This document shows, piece by piece, positions 7,720 to 16,224 of a stretch of 64,000 nt of DNA. Position numbers and translations under genes: made by a program. The notes under the pieces are model-generated. The model was not told the DNA's origin and did not search any database. It saw only the letters and a list, made by a program, of their open reading frames with translations. The stretch is from Streptomyces sp. NBC_00483 (GTDB taxonomy: Bacteria; Actinomycetota; Actinomycetes; Streptomycetales; Streptomycetaceae), in the NCBI RefSeq assembly GCF_036013745.1, contig NZ_CP107880.1:3968001-4032000 (forward strand), given 5' to 3'. The stretch's first letter is position 1. Every line of letters begins with the position of its first letter.

Positions 7720-9690
7720 ATGACGTCGACGCCGACGGGCGCCCGGCCGGAATTCGACCCGTCCGAGACGACCCAGCTGCGAGTGCCACCGCACCGCACT
7801 GGCGGTTTCCGGCGCATCAGAAAATCGTTGCCGCGCTACGACTACGAGCACTACAGCCGGCTCGCCGGGCCACTGACCCAGCCCGATCCGAACCAGCCGT
7901 ACAAGGTGCGCTACCGCTCACTGCTCTCACAGGAACCGCACAGGATCCGGGCCGCGCTGATGCTGGGCGCGGCCCCGCTGCTCTCCCTGGTCCTGCTGTT
8001 CTGGCTGATGCAGCCCACGCACTGGACCGAACGGGACTACCCCGCCTACGACTTCCTGCCCGCACTCGACATCGTGATGCTGGTGTCCATCGGGCTCATC
8101 GAGTTCTTCCGCTGCATGAACGTGCTGTCGAACGCACACGCGACACTGGTCGCCCGCGACCCGATCCCGGTCGTGCCGGAGACCGGCACGCGCGTCGCGT
8201 TCCTCACCTCGTTCGTGCCCGGCAAGGAGCCGCTCGAGATGGTGACGAAGACCCTGGAGGCGGCAGTGAAGCTGCGCCACCGGGGCCTGCTGCACGTCTG
8301 GCTGCTCGACGAGGGCGACGACCCGGAGGTCAAGGAGGTCTGCGAGCGGCTCGGCGTGCACCACTTCTCCCGCAAGGGCGTCGCGAAGTGGAACCAGCCG
8401 AAGGGCCCGCACCGCGCCAAGACCAAGCACGGCAACTACAACGCCTGGCTGGACGCGCACGGCTCGGACTACGACTTCTTCGCCTCCGTCGACACCGACC
8501 ACGTGCCGATGCCCAACTACCTGGAGCGGATGCTCGGCTTCTTCCGCGACCCCGACGTGGGCTTCGTGATCGGCCCTCAGGTCTACGGCAACTACGACAA
8601 CTTCATCACCAAGGCCGCCGAGTCGCAGCAGTTCCTCTTCCACGCGCTGATCCAGCGTGCGGGCAACCGCTACGGCTCGCCCATGTTCGTCGGCACGTCC
8701 AACGCCGTACGCATCAGCGCGCTCAAGCAGATCGGCGGCCTGTACGACTCCATCACGGAGGACATGGCGACCGGCTTCGAGATCCACCGGCACCGCAACC
8801 CCTCCACCGGCAAGAAGTGGCGCTCCGTGTACACGCCGGACGTGCTCGCGGTCGGCGAGGGCCCCAGCGCCTGGACGGACTTCTTCACCCAGCAGATGCG
8901 CTGGTCGCGCGGTACCTACGAGACGATCCTCAAGCAGTACTGGAAGGGCTTCTTCACGCTCCCGCCGAGCAAGCTCTTCAACTACACGATGATGATCATC
9001 TTCTACCCGATGGCGGCCATGAACTGGATCCTGGCGGCGCTGAGTTGTGCGCTGTTCCTGGGTCTCGGCGCCTCGGGTGTGAACATCGACCCGACGATCT
9101 GGCTGATGCTGTACGGCAACGCGTCGGCGCTGCAGATCGGCCTGTACATCTGGAACCGCCGGCACAACGTCTCGCCGCACGAGCCGGAGGGCTCCGGCGG
9201 TGTGGCCGGCATGGTGATGTCCGCGCTGTCGGCGCCGCTGTACGCGAAGGCGCTCTTCGACGCCGTGCTGCGCCGCAAGAGCAAGTTCGTGGTGACCCCC
9301 AAGGGCGATTCGGCAAGCCCCGACCGCTGGTTCGGGACCTTCCGCTACCACTGGTACTTCATCCTCATCTTCGGCGGCTCGATCGGCGCGGGCTTCTACT
9401 TCGGCCACTCCCACCCGGCGATGATCACGTGGGCCTGCTTCGCCCTGCTGATCACCGCGGCCCCGATGTTCGCGTGGCGCTACATGCTCCGCCAGGACAA
9501 GAAGAAGCCGAAGCCTCCCGCGCAGGCCCCGCAGCCGGAGCGTCCCGAGCAGCCGGCTCCCGCGCCGCGGGCGCACACCGCGCCCCAGCACAAGCCGAGT
9601 TGGGCCGCGCAGCCGAGCGGCAGGAGCGACGTGGTCAACTGGGGCAAGGACCAGACCGCGCAGATTTCCCTGGGGGGACATAACAAGTGA
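7720..9690 (+). CDS. cslA: Cellulose-synthase-like glycosyltransferase 2
   Basis: 656 residues starting at ATG 7720 behind a GGGGGG tract. GT2 signatures are all present: the first Asp region LLDEGDDPE, the DxD motif at D258-T-D260 (SVDTDHV), the acceptor-site TEDMATG and the product-channel motif QQMRW at 391-395. Two transmembrane helices precede the catalytic domain and about five follow it. The C-terminal tail (about 600-656) is Pro/Ala-rich and no PilZ domain is visible. CslA makes the beta-glucan at hyphal tips in Streptomyces and works with the oxidase GlxA. Here glxA overlaps the cslA stop by four bases (GTGA), so translation is coupled. Confidence 0.95.
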   Translation: MTSTPTGARPEFDPSETTQLRVPPHRTGGFRRIRKSLPRYDYEHYSRLAGPLTQPDPNQPYKVRYRSLLSQEPHRIRAALMLGAAPLLSLVLLFWLMQPTHWTERDYPAYDFLPALDIVMLVSIGLIEFFRCMNVLSNAHATLVARDPIPVVPETGTRVAFLTSFVPGKEPLEMVTKTLEAAVKLRHRGLLHVWLLDEGDDPEVKEVCERLGVHHFSRKGVAKWNQPKGPHRAKTKHGNYNAWLDAHGSDYDFFASVDTDHVPMPNYLERMLGFFRDPDVGFVIGPQVYGNYDNFITKAAESQQFLFHALIQRAGNRYGSPMFVGTSNAVRISALKQIGGLYDSITEDMATGFEIHRHRNPSTGKKWRSVYTPDVLAVGEGPSAWTDFFTQQMRWSRGTYETILKQYWKGFFTLPPSKLFNYTMMIIFYPMAAMNWILAALSCALFLGLGASGVNIDPTIWLMLYGNASALQIGLYIWNRRHNVSPHEPEGSGGVAGMVMSALSAPLYAKALFDAVLRRKSKFVVTPKGDSASPDRWFGTFRYHWYFILIFGGSIGAGFYFGHSHPAMITWACFALLITAAPMFAWRYMLRQDKKKPKPPAQAPQPERPEQPAPAPRAHTAPQHKPSWAAQPSGRSDVVNWGKDQTAQISLGGHNK

Positions 9691-11624
9691 AAGACGGTGC
9701 GAGCCGCCGCCGTGCCCGGCGCATAGTCATCGGCACGGTGGTGGTCCTGGCGCTGGCCGGGATGAACGGACCCTGGCTGTACCGCTTCGGATCGGCCAAG
9801 TATCACGAGTACAAGATCAACAAACCGGAGTACAAGGCCGAGAACGGGCACTGGGACGTCATCGATTTCCCCCAGAACATGCGCCTGAACACGATTCACG
9901 CGGCGCTGTTGCGCACCGGGAAGATCCTGCTCGTCGCCGGGTCGGGGAACAACCAGAAGAACTTCGACGCGAAGAAGTTCGACACCCGGCTCTACGACCC
10001 GGTGAAGAAGTCCATCAAGAAGATTCCCACGCCGACGGACCTGTTCTGCACGGGACATACGCAGCTGGCGAACGGGAATCTGCTGATCGCGGGCGGCACC
10101 AAGCGCTACGAGAAGCTGAAGGGTGACGTCACCAAGGCCGGCGGCCTGATGATCGTGCACAACGAGGACCCGGACGCGCCCAAGACCATCAAGGCGGGCA
10201 CGGTCTTCACCGGCAAGGAGAACGGCAAGTCGTTCGTCGCCAAGGACAACATCACGGTCGAGCGCGCCAAGAAGGTCTTCGACAAGGCGACCGGCCGGTT
10301 CCTGCGCAATGAGCCGGGCCTCGGCCGGGTGTACGTGGAGGCGCAGCGCAGCGGCGCCAGGTACGAGACCGGCACCCAGGACAACTACCGGGTGCAGGGG
10401 CTGACCGGCCAGGAAGCGCGCAATGTGTACGGCATCGCGCAGAAGCTCGCCCTGGACAAGAAGGACTTCCAGGGGATCAGGGACAGTTACGAGTTCGACC
10501 CGGTCGCCGAGAAGTACATCAAGGTCGACCCGATGAACGAGGCGCGCTGGTATCCGACGCTGACCACGCTCTCCGACGGCAAGGTCCTCTCCGTGTCCGG
10601 GCTCGACGAGATCGGGCAGCTGGTACCGGGCAAGAACGAGGTGTACGACCCGAAGACGAAGAAGTGGACGTACCTGAAGGACGTCCGCCAGTTCCCGACC
10701 TATCCGGCGCTGTTCCAGATGGAGAACGGGAAGATCTTCTACTCGGGCGCGAATGCCGGTTACGGCCCCGACAACGTCGGCCGCAAGCCCGGCGTTTGGG
10801 ACCTGACGACCAATAAGTTCCAGAAGATTCCCGGGCTTTCGGACCCCGACCGTCTGGAGACGGCCAATACCGTCGAACTGCCGCCCGCGCAGGACCAGAA
10901 GTACATGGTGATCGGCGGCGGTGGCGTCGGCGAGTCCAAACTGTCCAGCAAAAAGACCCGGCTCGTCGATCTGAAGGACCCGAGCCCGAAGTTCGTGGAC
11001 GGTCCGACGCTGGAGAAGGGCACGCGTTATCCGCAGGCCTCGATCCTGCCCGACGACTCGGTCCTCGTCTCGGGCGGCTCGGAGGACTACCGCGGGCGCG
11101 GCGACACCAACATCCTCCAGGCCCGGCTGTACGACACGAAGAAGAACACGTTCAAGCAGGTCGCCGACCCGCACGTGGGCCGCAACTACCACTCGGGCTC
11201 GCTGCTCCTGCCCGACGGGCGCGTGCTGTTCTTCGGCTCGGACTCGCTCTACGCCGACAAGGCCAACACCAAGCCCGGCACGTTCGAGCAGCGCATCGAG
11301 ATGTACACGCCGCCGTATCTGTACCGGGACTCGCGGCCGACCCTGGAGGGCGGCGAGAAGACGATCCGGCGCGGCGGTTCGGCGACGTACAAGACAGAGC
11401 ACGCCTCGTCCATCAAGACGGCCCGGCTGATCCGGCCCAGCGCCTCGACGCATGTGACGGACGTGGACCAGACGTCCATCGCGCTCGATCTGAAGAAGTC
11501 GGCCGACTCGGTTTCGGTGACGGTGCCGAAGAGTCGGTCGCTGGTGGAGTCGGGCTGGTACATGCTGTTCGTCACGGATGACGAGGGGACGCCGAGCAAG
11601 GCGCAGTGGGTTCACGTGCCCTAG
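9687..11624 (+). CDS. glxA: Radical copper oxidase (galactose-oxidase-like)
   Basis: 645 residues from a GTG overlapping the cslA stop. A single N-terminal hydrophobic segment (about residues 13-31) anchors or exports a kelch-type seven-bladed propeller. Active-site residues can be read directly: Cys121 (FCTGH) and Tyr289 (RWYPTL) for the thioether crosslink, Trp288 stacking beside it, axial Tyr501 with His502 (RNYHSG), and His589 (STHVTD). Cys121, Trp288 and Tyr289 have the same numbering as in S. lividans GlxA, which is required for tip glycan deposition and morphology. It matures with copper in the envelope. A DUF1929-type immunoglobulin-like domain forms the C-terminus. Confidence 0.95.
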   Translation: MKDGASRRRARRIVIGTVVVLALAGMNGPWLYRFGSAKYHEYKINKPEYKAENGHWDVIDFPQNMRLNTIHAALLRTGKILLVAGSGNNQKNFDAKKFDTRLYDPVKKSIKKIPTPTDLFCTGHTQLANGNLLIAGGTKRYEKLKGDVTKAGGLMIVHNEDPDAPKTIKAGTVFTGKENGKSFVAKDNITVERAKKVFDKATGRFLRNEPGLGRVYVEAQRSGARYETGTQDNYRVQGLTGQEARNVYGIAQKLALDKKDFQGIRDSYEFDPVAEKYIKVDPMNEARWYPTLTTLSDGKVLSVSGLDEIGQLVPGKNEVYDPKTKKWTYLKDVRQFPTYPALFQMENGKIFYSGANAGYGPDNVGRKPGVWDLTTNKFQKIPGLSDPDRLETANTVELPPAQDQKYMVIGGGGVGESKLSSKKTRLVDLKDPSPKFVDGPTLEKGTRYPQASILPDDSVLVSGGSEDYRGRGDTNILQARLYDTKKNTFKQVADPHVGRNYHSGSLLLPDGRVLFFGSDSLYADKANTKPGTFEQRIEMYTPPYLYRDSRPTLEGGEKTIRRGGSATYKTEHASSIKTARLIRPSASTHVTDVDQTSIALDLKKSADSVSVTVPKSRSLVESGWYMLFVTDDEGTPSKAQWVHVP

Positions 11625-11669
11625 CCGGTTGGCGTGGGGCGGAGGTCCGAGGTCGTCGTCGCACACGAC

Positions 11670-11714
11670 TCGGGGCTCCGCCCCGGACCCCGCTGCTCAA
11701 TCGCCGCAGGGGCT
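11670..11714 (+). repeat. Dispersed intergenic palindrome, copy C
   Basis: Full-length copy (CGGGGCTCCGCCCCGGACCC ... CTCAATCGCCGCAGGGGCT) between the convergent glxA and GH6 genes, overlapping the last bases of the GH6 gene. It may serve as a bidirectional terminator. Confidence 0.8.
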
Positions 11715-12714
11715 ACCCATCCGCCAGCTTCTCGGCGTATTCACCCCACCATTCGCCCGCCTTCGGGCCGCCCTTGCAGGTGCCGTCGGATTCGCCCGGG
11801 CGTTTGACCCACAGGTAGGCCTTCACCTGGGGGTCGCCGGTCTTGGTGGTCGGTTCCTCACCGAGGGCGCGGCCCGGCGGGTTGCACCAGCGCTCGTCCG
11901 CGGCGCCGCCCGTGTACGGCCCGTTGCCGTTGCGGCTGGTGTCGACCACGAACGGCTTGTTCCCGACCTTCGCCGAGAGCTCCTTGCCGTACTTGACCGA
12001 CTCCGCGGTGGTGTAGAAGTTCGACACGTTGACCGAGAAGCCGTCGGCCTGGTCGATGCCCGACCACTTCAGCGGCTCGTAGATCTGGTCGGGCTTGCCC
12101 CAGCCCGCGTTGCCCGCGTCGAGGTAGACCTTCGTGTCCTTCAGGGACTTGAACTTCGCGATGGCGCCCTTGAGCAGGTCGTAGCGCTCCTCGTGGAACT
12201 GCTCCGGCGTGCAGTTGTCCACCATGTGCTGCACCGCGTCGGGCTCCAGGATCACCGTCGCGGGGCGGTCCTCGATGCCCGCGGCGACCTGGTCGATGAA
12301 CTCCCGGTACGCGTTGCCGTCCGCCGCGCCGCCGCCCGAGTACTGGCCGCAGTCGCGGTGCGGGATGTTGTAGACGACCAGCAGCGCGTCCCGGTTCGCC
12401 TTCTGGGCGGCCTCGGTGTAACCGCGCGCCTGCTCCGTCGCGTTCTCCGGCAACAGCCATTCCCCGCTGGGCTGTTCGGCGATCTTGCGGACCTTCGCGG
12501 CCGCGTCGTCCTTGCCGTCCTTCGCGAGAGTCGCGACGGCCTTCGCCGCCTTGCTGTCGGGGTTGACCCAGAACGGGTCGGCGCCCTTGGGCTGCTGCTT
12601 CACAGGCCCCGTCGACTCGTCCCCCTCGTTGTTGTCCCCGCCGCCGGATGAACAGGCCGACACGAGCAGCACCGCCCCCACGGCGACCGCTCCAGCCCTC
12701 AGTTTCCGGTACAT
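11713..12714 (-). CDS. Glycoside hydrolase family 6 lipoprotein (CslZ-like endoglucanase)
   Basis: 333 residues, with GGGGGAG before ATG 12714. The lipobox VSAC makes Cys21 the lipidated residue, followed by a Ser/Gly-rich linker and a compact GH6 barrel. GH6 signatures are NIPHRDCGQYSGGG (Asp121) and VILEPDA (Asp159, proton donor), with FVVDTSRNGNG later as the region of the proposed base. GH6 enzymes hydrolyse beta-1,4-glucan with inversion. It is convergent with cslA-glxA and corresponds in position to the glucanase (CelC/CslZ) of the S. coelicolor locus. Membrane-tethered trimming of the nascent glucan is the likely role. No carbohydrate-binding module is present. Confidence 0.88.
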   Translation of the reverse strand: MYRKLRAGAVAVGAVLLVSACSSGGGDNNEGDESTGPVKQQPKGADPFWVNPDSKAAKAVATLAKDGKDDAAAKVRKIAEQPSGEWLLPENATEQARGYTEAAQKANRDALLVVYNIPHRDCGQYSGGGAADGNAYREFIDQVAAGIEDRPATVILEPDAVQHMVDNCTPEQFHEERYDLLKGAIAKFKSLKDTKVYLDAGNAGWGKPDQIYEPLKWSGIDQADGFSVNVSNFYTTAESVKYGKELSAKVGNKPFVVDTSRNGNGPYTGGAADERWCNPPGRALGEEPTTKTGDPQVKAYLWVKRPGESDGTCKGGPKAGEWWGEYAEKLADG

Positions 12715-12874
12715 CCACTCCCCCTTGGGTGCACTGTCTGGCTCTCAATCCTGGCATACGCCCCTGTCGTGCCACGAGCGCGTACGCCGCTTGTCAAGGA
12801 CCTGTTACAGCGTGCGCGGCCCGGGTAGGCGCGACCAGGAACACTCCGATACGCGGGGTGAAAGGGGGCGTGAC

Positions 12875-13615
12875 TTGTCCAGTGAGACGAGTGAACTGCG
12901 CCTGGCAGTTGCCCTTCTGGAGTACGCGGAGATCTTCCGTGACGCCTTTGACCCGCCGCGCTATCTGCGCCGCCTGACCGACCACTGCGTGGATCTGCTC
13001 GGCGCCCTGGGCGCGGGTGTGCTCCTCGCCCGACCGTACTGCCCCACCCCGGCAAGCCACCGGCGTGAACGGCGTGACGTCGTGCGGGAGTTGGTGGCCC
13101 CGGACAGCCCTGTGAGCCCGGCGCACGACACCCTGCGCACCGGCCGGGCGGTGGCCCCCGTGAACCTGGGCTCCGTGAAGAGCGCGGCGCGCTGGCCCGC
13201 GTTCACGGCGATCGCCCGCCGTCGCGGCATCGCCTGCGCCTACGCGGTTCCGCTGCGCGGGGCCGCAGACCTGAAGGGGGCGCTCGCCGTCTTCCAGACG
13301 GAAGAGTCGGCGAGCCAGGGCGAGTTCGCGATCGCCCAGGTGCTCGCCGACGCGGCCACCACCGGGCTGCACAACCACCGCGTGCACGCCCGCGACCAGG
13401 ATCTGACCGAGCAGTTGGGCGTGGCGCTCGGCAGCCGGGTGCGGATCGAGCAGGCGAAGGGCATGCTCGCCGAGCGCTGGGAGACCGCGCCGGACGCCGC
13501 GTTCACGGCACTGCGACGGTACGCGCGCTCGAACCGGCTGCCGCTCGACCAGGTCGCGTGCTCGGTGATCAGCCGCACCCTGCCCGACGACCGGGTGCGG
13601 CCCGACTCGTCGTGA
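12875..13615 (+). CDS. GAF-ANTAR domain protein (predicted RNA-binding antiterminator)
   Basis: 246 residues. The likely start is TTG 12875, because GGGGG lies six bases upstream and homology begins there (LSSETSELRLAVALLEYAEIF); the open frame continues upstream only into the GH6 promoter region. A GAF sensor domain spans about residues 25-165. The C-terminal ANTAR domain (about 175-235) has the typical RVRIEQAKGMLAERW core. ANTAR proteins bind paired hairpins in nascent RNA and prevent termination. It is divergent from the GH6 gene. Its signal and RNA targets are not evident. Confidence 0.75.
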   Translation: MSSETSELRLAVALLEYAEIFRDAFDPPRYLRRLTDHCVDLLGALGAGVLLARPYCPTPASHRRERRDVVRELVAPDSPVSPAHDTLRTGRAVAPVNLGSVKSAARWPAFTAIARRRGIACAYAVPLRGAADLKGALAVFQTEESASQGEFAIAQVLADAATTGLHNHRVHARDQDLTEQLGVALGSRVRIEQAKGMLAERWETAPDAAFTALRRYARSNRLPLDQVACSVISRTLPDDRVRPDSS

Positions 13616-13770
13616 ACCCTCGACCACACTCTGTGCCGATCCGCCCAACCGTTCTAAAGTCGTGATGAGTGGCCCCAGTCCTCGGCCGGTTCGATCCGAC
13701 GGACCATCACAGCCTCCCGTGCAGAGGCCGGGCCCTCCCGCAGCCCGCCGCCCGCGCGGTCGAGGACCAG

Positions 13771-13810
13771 TCCGGCCGGCGGCTCCAGGGGGAGTGGGCT
13801 GCCGGCCGGA
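13771..13810. terminator. Hairpin between convergent ANTAR and sortase genes
   Basis: TCCGGCCGGC and its exact complement GCCGGCCGGA flank a 20-base loop, in the 212-bp space between two convergent genes. It probably ends both transcripts. The rest of that space (13616-13770) shows no recognisable gene; an open frame from GTG 13669 has no family signature and runs antisense to the sortase gene. Confidence 0.45.
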
Positions 13811-13827
13811 CCAGGTGGCTCGCGCAC

Positions 13828-14499
13828 TCAACTCGCCTTCTGGGGCGCACTGTTCAGGCCCGACAGATACGCGGACACGATGACGTTCGCGGAGTACGTA
13901 CCCGAGGCCTTGTCGAAGCTGCCGCCGCAGGTGATCAGGCGGAGCTCCGCTCGCTCGGAGCGGTGCGGCCCGTACGCCTTGGCCGGGTCGAAGTTCTCGC
14001 GGGAGAACACCCGGACGTCGTCGACGGTGAACTCGGCGACGGAGCCGTCGGACCGCGTCACACGCACCGTGTCGCCGGGCTCGGCCTCGCTGAGGTGGTA
14101 GAAGACGGCGGGCCTGCGCTCGGTGTCGACGTGCCCGACGAACAGGGAGGTGCCGCGCTCCCCCGGCCGCACCCCGTCGCTGTACCAGCCGACGACACCG
14201 GCCCGCGCGTACGGCGGCGGGTCGATGGCGCCGCCCGCGTCCAGGCCGCGGGCCACGACAGGTGCCTGGATGCGCAGCGCCGCGATGTCGACGCGCCGCG
14301 GGTCCGCTCCCTCGACCGGCTCGTGGGCGGCCGGCAGACGGACGTCCGAGGGACGGCCGACGGCGGCCGCGTCCCCGGTCGTCGGCGACGACAGGTTCAG
14401 ATCGGTGGCGCCGTGGCCCCACAGCCACAGGCCGAGCAGCAGCACGACCCAGGCGACCCCCGTGAGGAGCCGCCCGGCCCCCTGCGACCGGTCACTCAT
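13828..14499 (-). CDS. Class F sortase
   Basis: 223 residues with one N-terminal transmembrane helix (about 10-27) and a sortase beta-barrel. The catalytic His is in FVGHVDT and the Cys in LITCGGSFD. Class F sortases of actinobacteria have poorly known substrates. It starts seven bases after the stop of the upstream secreted-protein gene, so the two form a tight operon, which makes that protein a plausible partner or substrate even though it lacks a clear LPXTG. Confidence 0.8.
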   Translation of the reverse strand: MSDRSQGAGRLLTGVAWVVLLLGLWLWGHGATDLNLSSPTTGDAAAVGRPSDVRLPAAHEPVEGADPRRVDIAALRIQAPVVARGLDAGGAIDPPPYARAGVVGWYSDGVRPGERGTSLFVGHVDTERRPAVFYHLSEAEPGDTVRVTRSDGSVAEFTVDDVRVFSRENFDPAKAYGPHRSERAELRLITCGGSFDKASGTYSANVIVSAYLSGLNSAPQKAS

Positions 14500-14506
14500 G
14501 GCAGGG

Positions 14507-15094
14507 TCAGCGCCTCGTCGACGGACCGGGCGCCCTGCGGCGGCGCGCGCTGCGGACGGCCACGGCGACGGCGGCGATCGCGGCGAGCCCCAGGCCGATG
14601 AGGGCGTGCCGGGTGCCGGGGCCCTCGCTGGGGGCGGCCGACGGGGCCCGGTGGACGGCGAGCGCCTGCCGCTCGGCGGTGCCGCCGCCGCCCGCGTGCA
14701 CGGGGGCGGTCGGGGACGGGCTGGGCGTCGCGCCGGCGGCGGATCCGTCGAGGACCCGGAGGGTGCCGGTGACCTTGCCGTCGACCCCGTCGCAGGTCAC
14801 CGAGACCGGGTAGGCGTCGGGCGCGGCGGAGGACTTCACGCGTGCCTCCGCGAACAGGGTGGGGTCGTCGGCGGAGGGCGCGAGCCGGGCCGGGGACACG
14901 AAGGCCGCGGAACTGGCGCTGCCCGTGGCGCCGTCGCAGCCGGTCACCCGCAGGTCGACCTCGGTGCCCGCGGGCGCGGCCCGCGGGGTGACGGTGATCG
15001 CCGCGCCGCCGTCGGCCGCCTGGGCCGCGGTGGCCGGTGCGGTCACCAGGACGGCCGCCCCCGCGACACCGACAGCAAGCAGTCCTGTACGCAT
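14507..15094 (-). CDS. Secreted membrane-anchored protein, partner of class F sortase
   Basis: 195 residues. The signal peptide (MRTGLLAVGVAGAAVLV...) has likely cleavage near AAQAADGG. The mature part is an immunoglobulin-like beta domain with two Cys (VTGCDG and VSVTCDG), then a Pro/Ser/Thr linker, a hydrophobic helix (ALIGLGLAAIAAVAVAV) and an RRRR tail. That layout resembles a wall-sorted protein, but the residues before the helix (GPGTRHA) are not a standard LPXTG or LAXTG. It is cotranscribed with the class F sortase. The function is unknown. Confidence 0.65.
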   Translation of the reverse strand: MRTGLLAVGVAGAAVLVTAPATAAQAADGGAAITVTPRAAPAGTEVDLRVTGCDGATGSASSAAFVSPARLAPSADDPTLFAEARVKSSAAPDAYPVSVTCDGVDGKVTGTLRVLDGSAAGATPSPSPTAPVHAGGGGTAERQALAVHRAPSAAPSEGPGTRHALIGLGLAAIAAVAVAVRSARRRRAPGPSTRR

Positions 15095-15172
15095 CGTGAA
15101 CCTCCTCTAGGCAGGGTCACGCTTCGGGCCGCGTTCCGCATCCCGAGAGGCTTCCGTGGCACGTCACGCCTG

Positions 15173-15348
15173 TAGGGCCTGTCTTCAAACTCCCGTCGTC
15201 GCCCGGAGGGCGGCCCGGCGGCGTCTGGTGCGTGCGATCGCAAGGCGCCGGAGAGTCCTAGTAGCGGAGCTACTCGGGCTTTTCGGCAACGCAGCGAGCG
15301 TGCGTGCCAGGCGTCGCCGGGCAGACGGGAGTTTGAAGACAGGCCCTA
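15173..15348. mobile_element. 176-bp palindromic MITE-like element
   Basis: The ends are perfect 25-bp inverted repeats beginning TAGGGCCTGTCTTCAAACTC at 15173-15197 and its complement at 15324-15348. Inside, CCCGGCGGCGTCTGGTGCGTG on the left pairs imperfectly with the right, so nearly the whole element can fold into one long hairpin, with the small palindrome GTAGCGGAGCTAC near the middle. There is no coding capacity. The terminal TA at both ends could be a duplicated target dinucleotide, as with IS630/Tc1-type elements, which is inference. It sits in the divergent promoter region between the sortase operon and the HAD gene. Confidence 0.7.
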
Positions 15349-15406
15349 GGGACGGGTGAATACGATGGTGGCAGTCAGTCGATCCTGAGCCGAGGAGTCC
15401 GCACAC

Positions 15407-16186
15407 ATGGCAGAGCCCAAGCCCATCCAATCGTGGCTGACCGACATGGACGGGGTCCTCATGCACGAGGGGGTGCCGATCCCGGGCGCGGACGCGTTCA
15501 TCAAGAAGCTGCGGGACTCCGGCAAGCCGTTCCTCGTGCTGACGAACAATTCCATGTACACGGCCCGTGACCTGCACGCCCGTCTGAACCGGATCGGCCT
15601 GGAGGTCCCGGTCGAGAACATCTGGACCTCCGCCCTCGCGACCGCCCGGTTCGTCGACAGCCAGCGGCCGAACGGCACGGCGTACGTGATCGGCGAGGCC
15701 GGTCTGACGACGGCGCTGCACGAGGAGGGCTACATCCTCAGCGACTCGGACCCCGACTTCGTGATCCTCGGCGAGACCCGTACGTACTCGTTCGAGGCGC
15801 TCACCAAGGCGATCCGGCTGATCAACGGCGGGGCCCGGTTCATCGCCACCAACCCCGACAACACCGGCCCCTCCACGGAGGGCGTGCTGCCCGCGACGGG
15901 CTCGGTGGCGGCGCTGATCACCAAGGCGACCGGCAAGGACCCGTACTTCGTCGGGAAGCCGAATCCGCTGATGATGCGGACCGGGCTCAACGCCATCGGG
16001 GCGCACTCCGAGTCCAGCGCCATGATCGGCGACCGGATGGACACGGACGTGCTCGCGGGCCTTGAGGCCGGGATGACGACGTATCTCGTCCTCACCGGGC
16101 TCACCAGCACCTCGGACATCGACCGCTTCCCGTTCCGGCCGACCAAGGTGGTCGACTCGATCGCGGACCTCGTCGACCTGGTCTGA
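15407..16186 (+). CDS. HAD-IIA family phosphatase (NagD-like)
   Basis: 259 residues starting at ATG 15407 behind GAGGAG. HAD motifs: nucleophile DMDGVL (Asp13, Asp15), motif II LVLTNNS, the cap domain in the middle, then motif III Lys in GKPNPLMM and motif IV GDRMDTD. HAD-IIA enzymes dephosphorylate small sugar or nucleotide phosphates. A possible -10 element TACGAT lies at 15360-15370, just outside the palindromic element. It is convergent with the phosphonate-type importer operon, so a role in organophosphate use is conceivable, but it is not the PhnX-type phosphonatase. Confidence 0.82.
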   Translation: MAEPKPIQSWLTDMDGVLMHEGVPIPGADAFIKKLRDSGKPFLVLTNNSMYTARDLHARLNRIGLEVPVENIWTSALATARFVDSQRPNGTAYVIGEAGLTTALHEEGYILSDSDPDFVILGETRTYSFEALTKAIRLINGGARFIATNPDNTGPSTEGVLPATGSVAALITKATGKDPYFVGKPNPLMMRTGLNAIGAHSESSAMIGDRMDTDVLAGLEAGMTTYLVLTGLTSTSDIDRFPFRPTKVVDSIADLVDLV

Positions 16187-16224
16187 TCCACCGGATTCCG
16201 TACGGCGGCCGGGCCGGCTGCGGG

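Noticed and set aside
12485..12874. Upstream extension of the GAF-ANTAR protein
   Set aside because: It lies antisense to the GH6 gene and in its promoter; homology begins at TTG 12875 after a GGGGG tract.
13669..14601. Plus-strand frame across the class F sortase gene
   Set aside because: Antisense to a gene with sortase motifs and rich in Arg/Gly/Ala without family signatures; a shadow frame.
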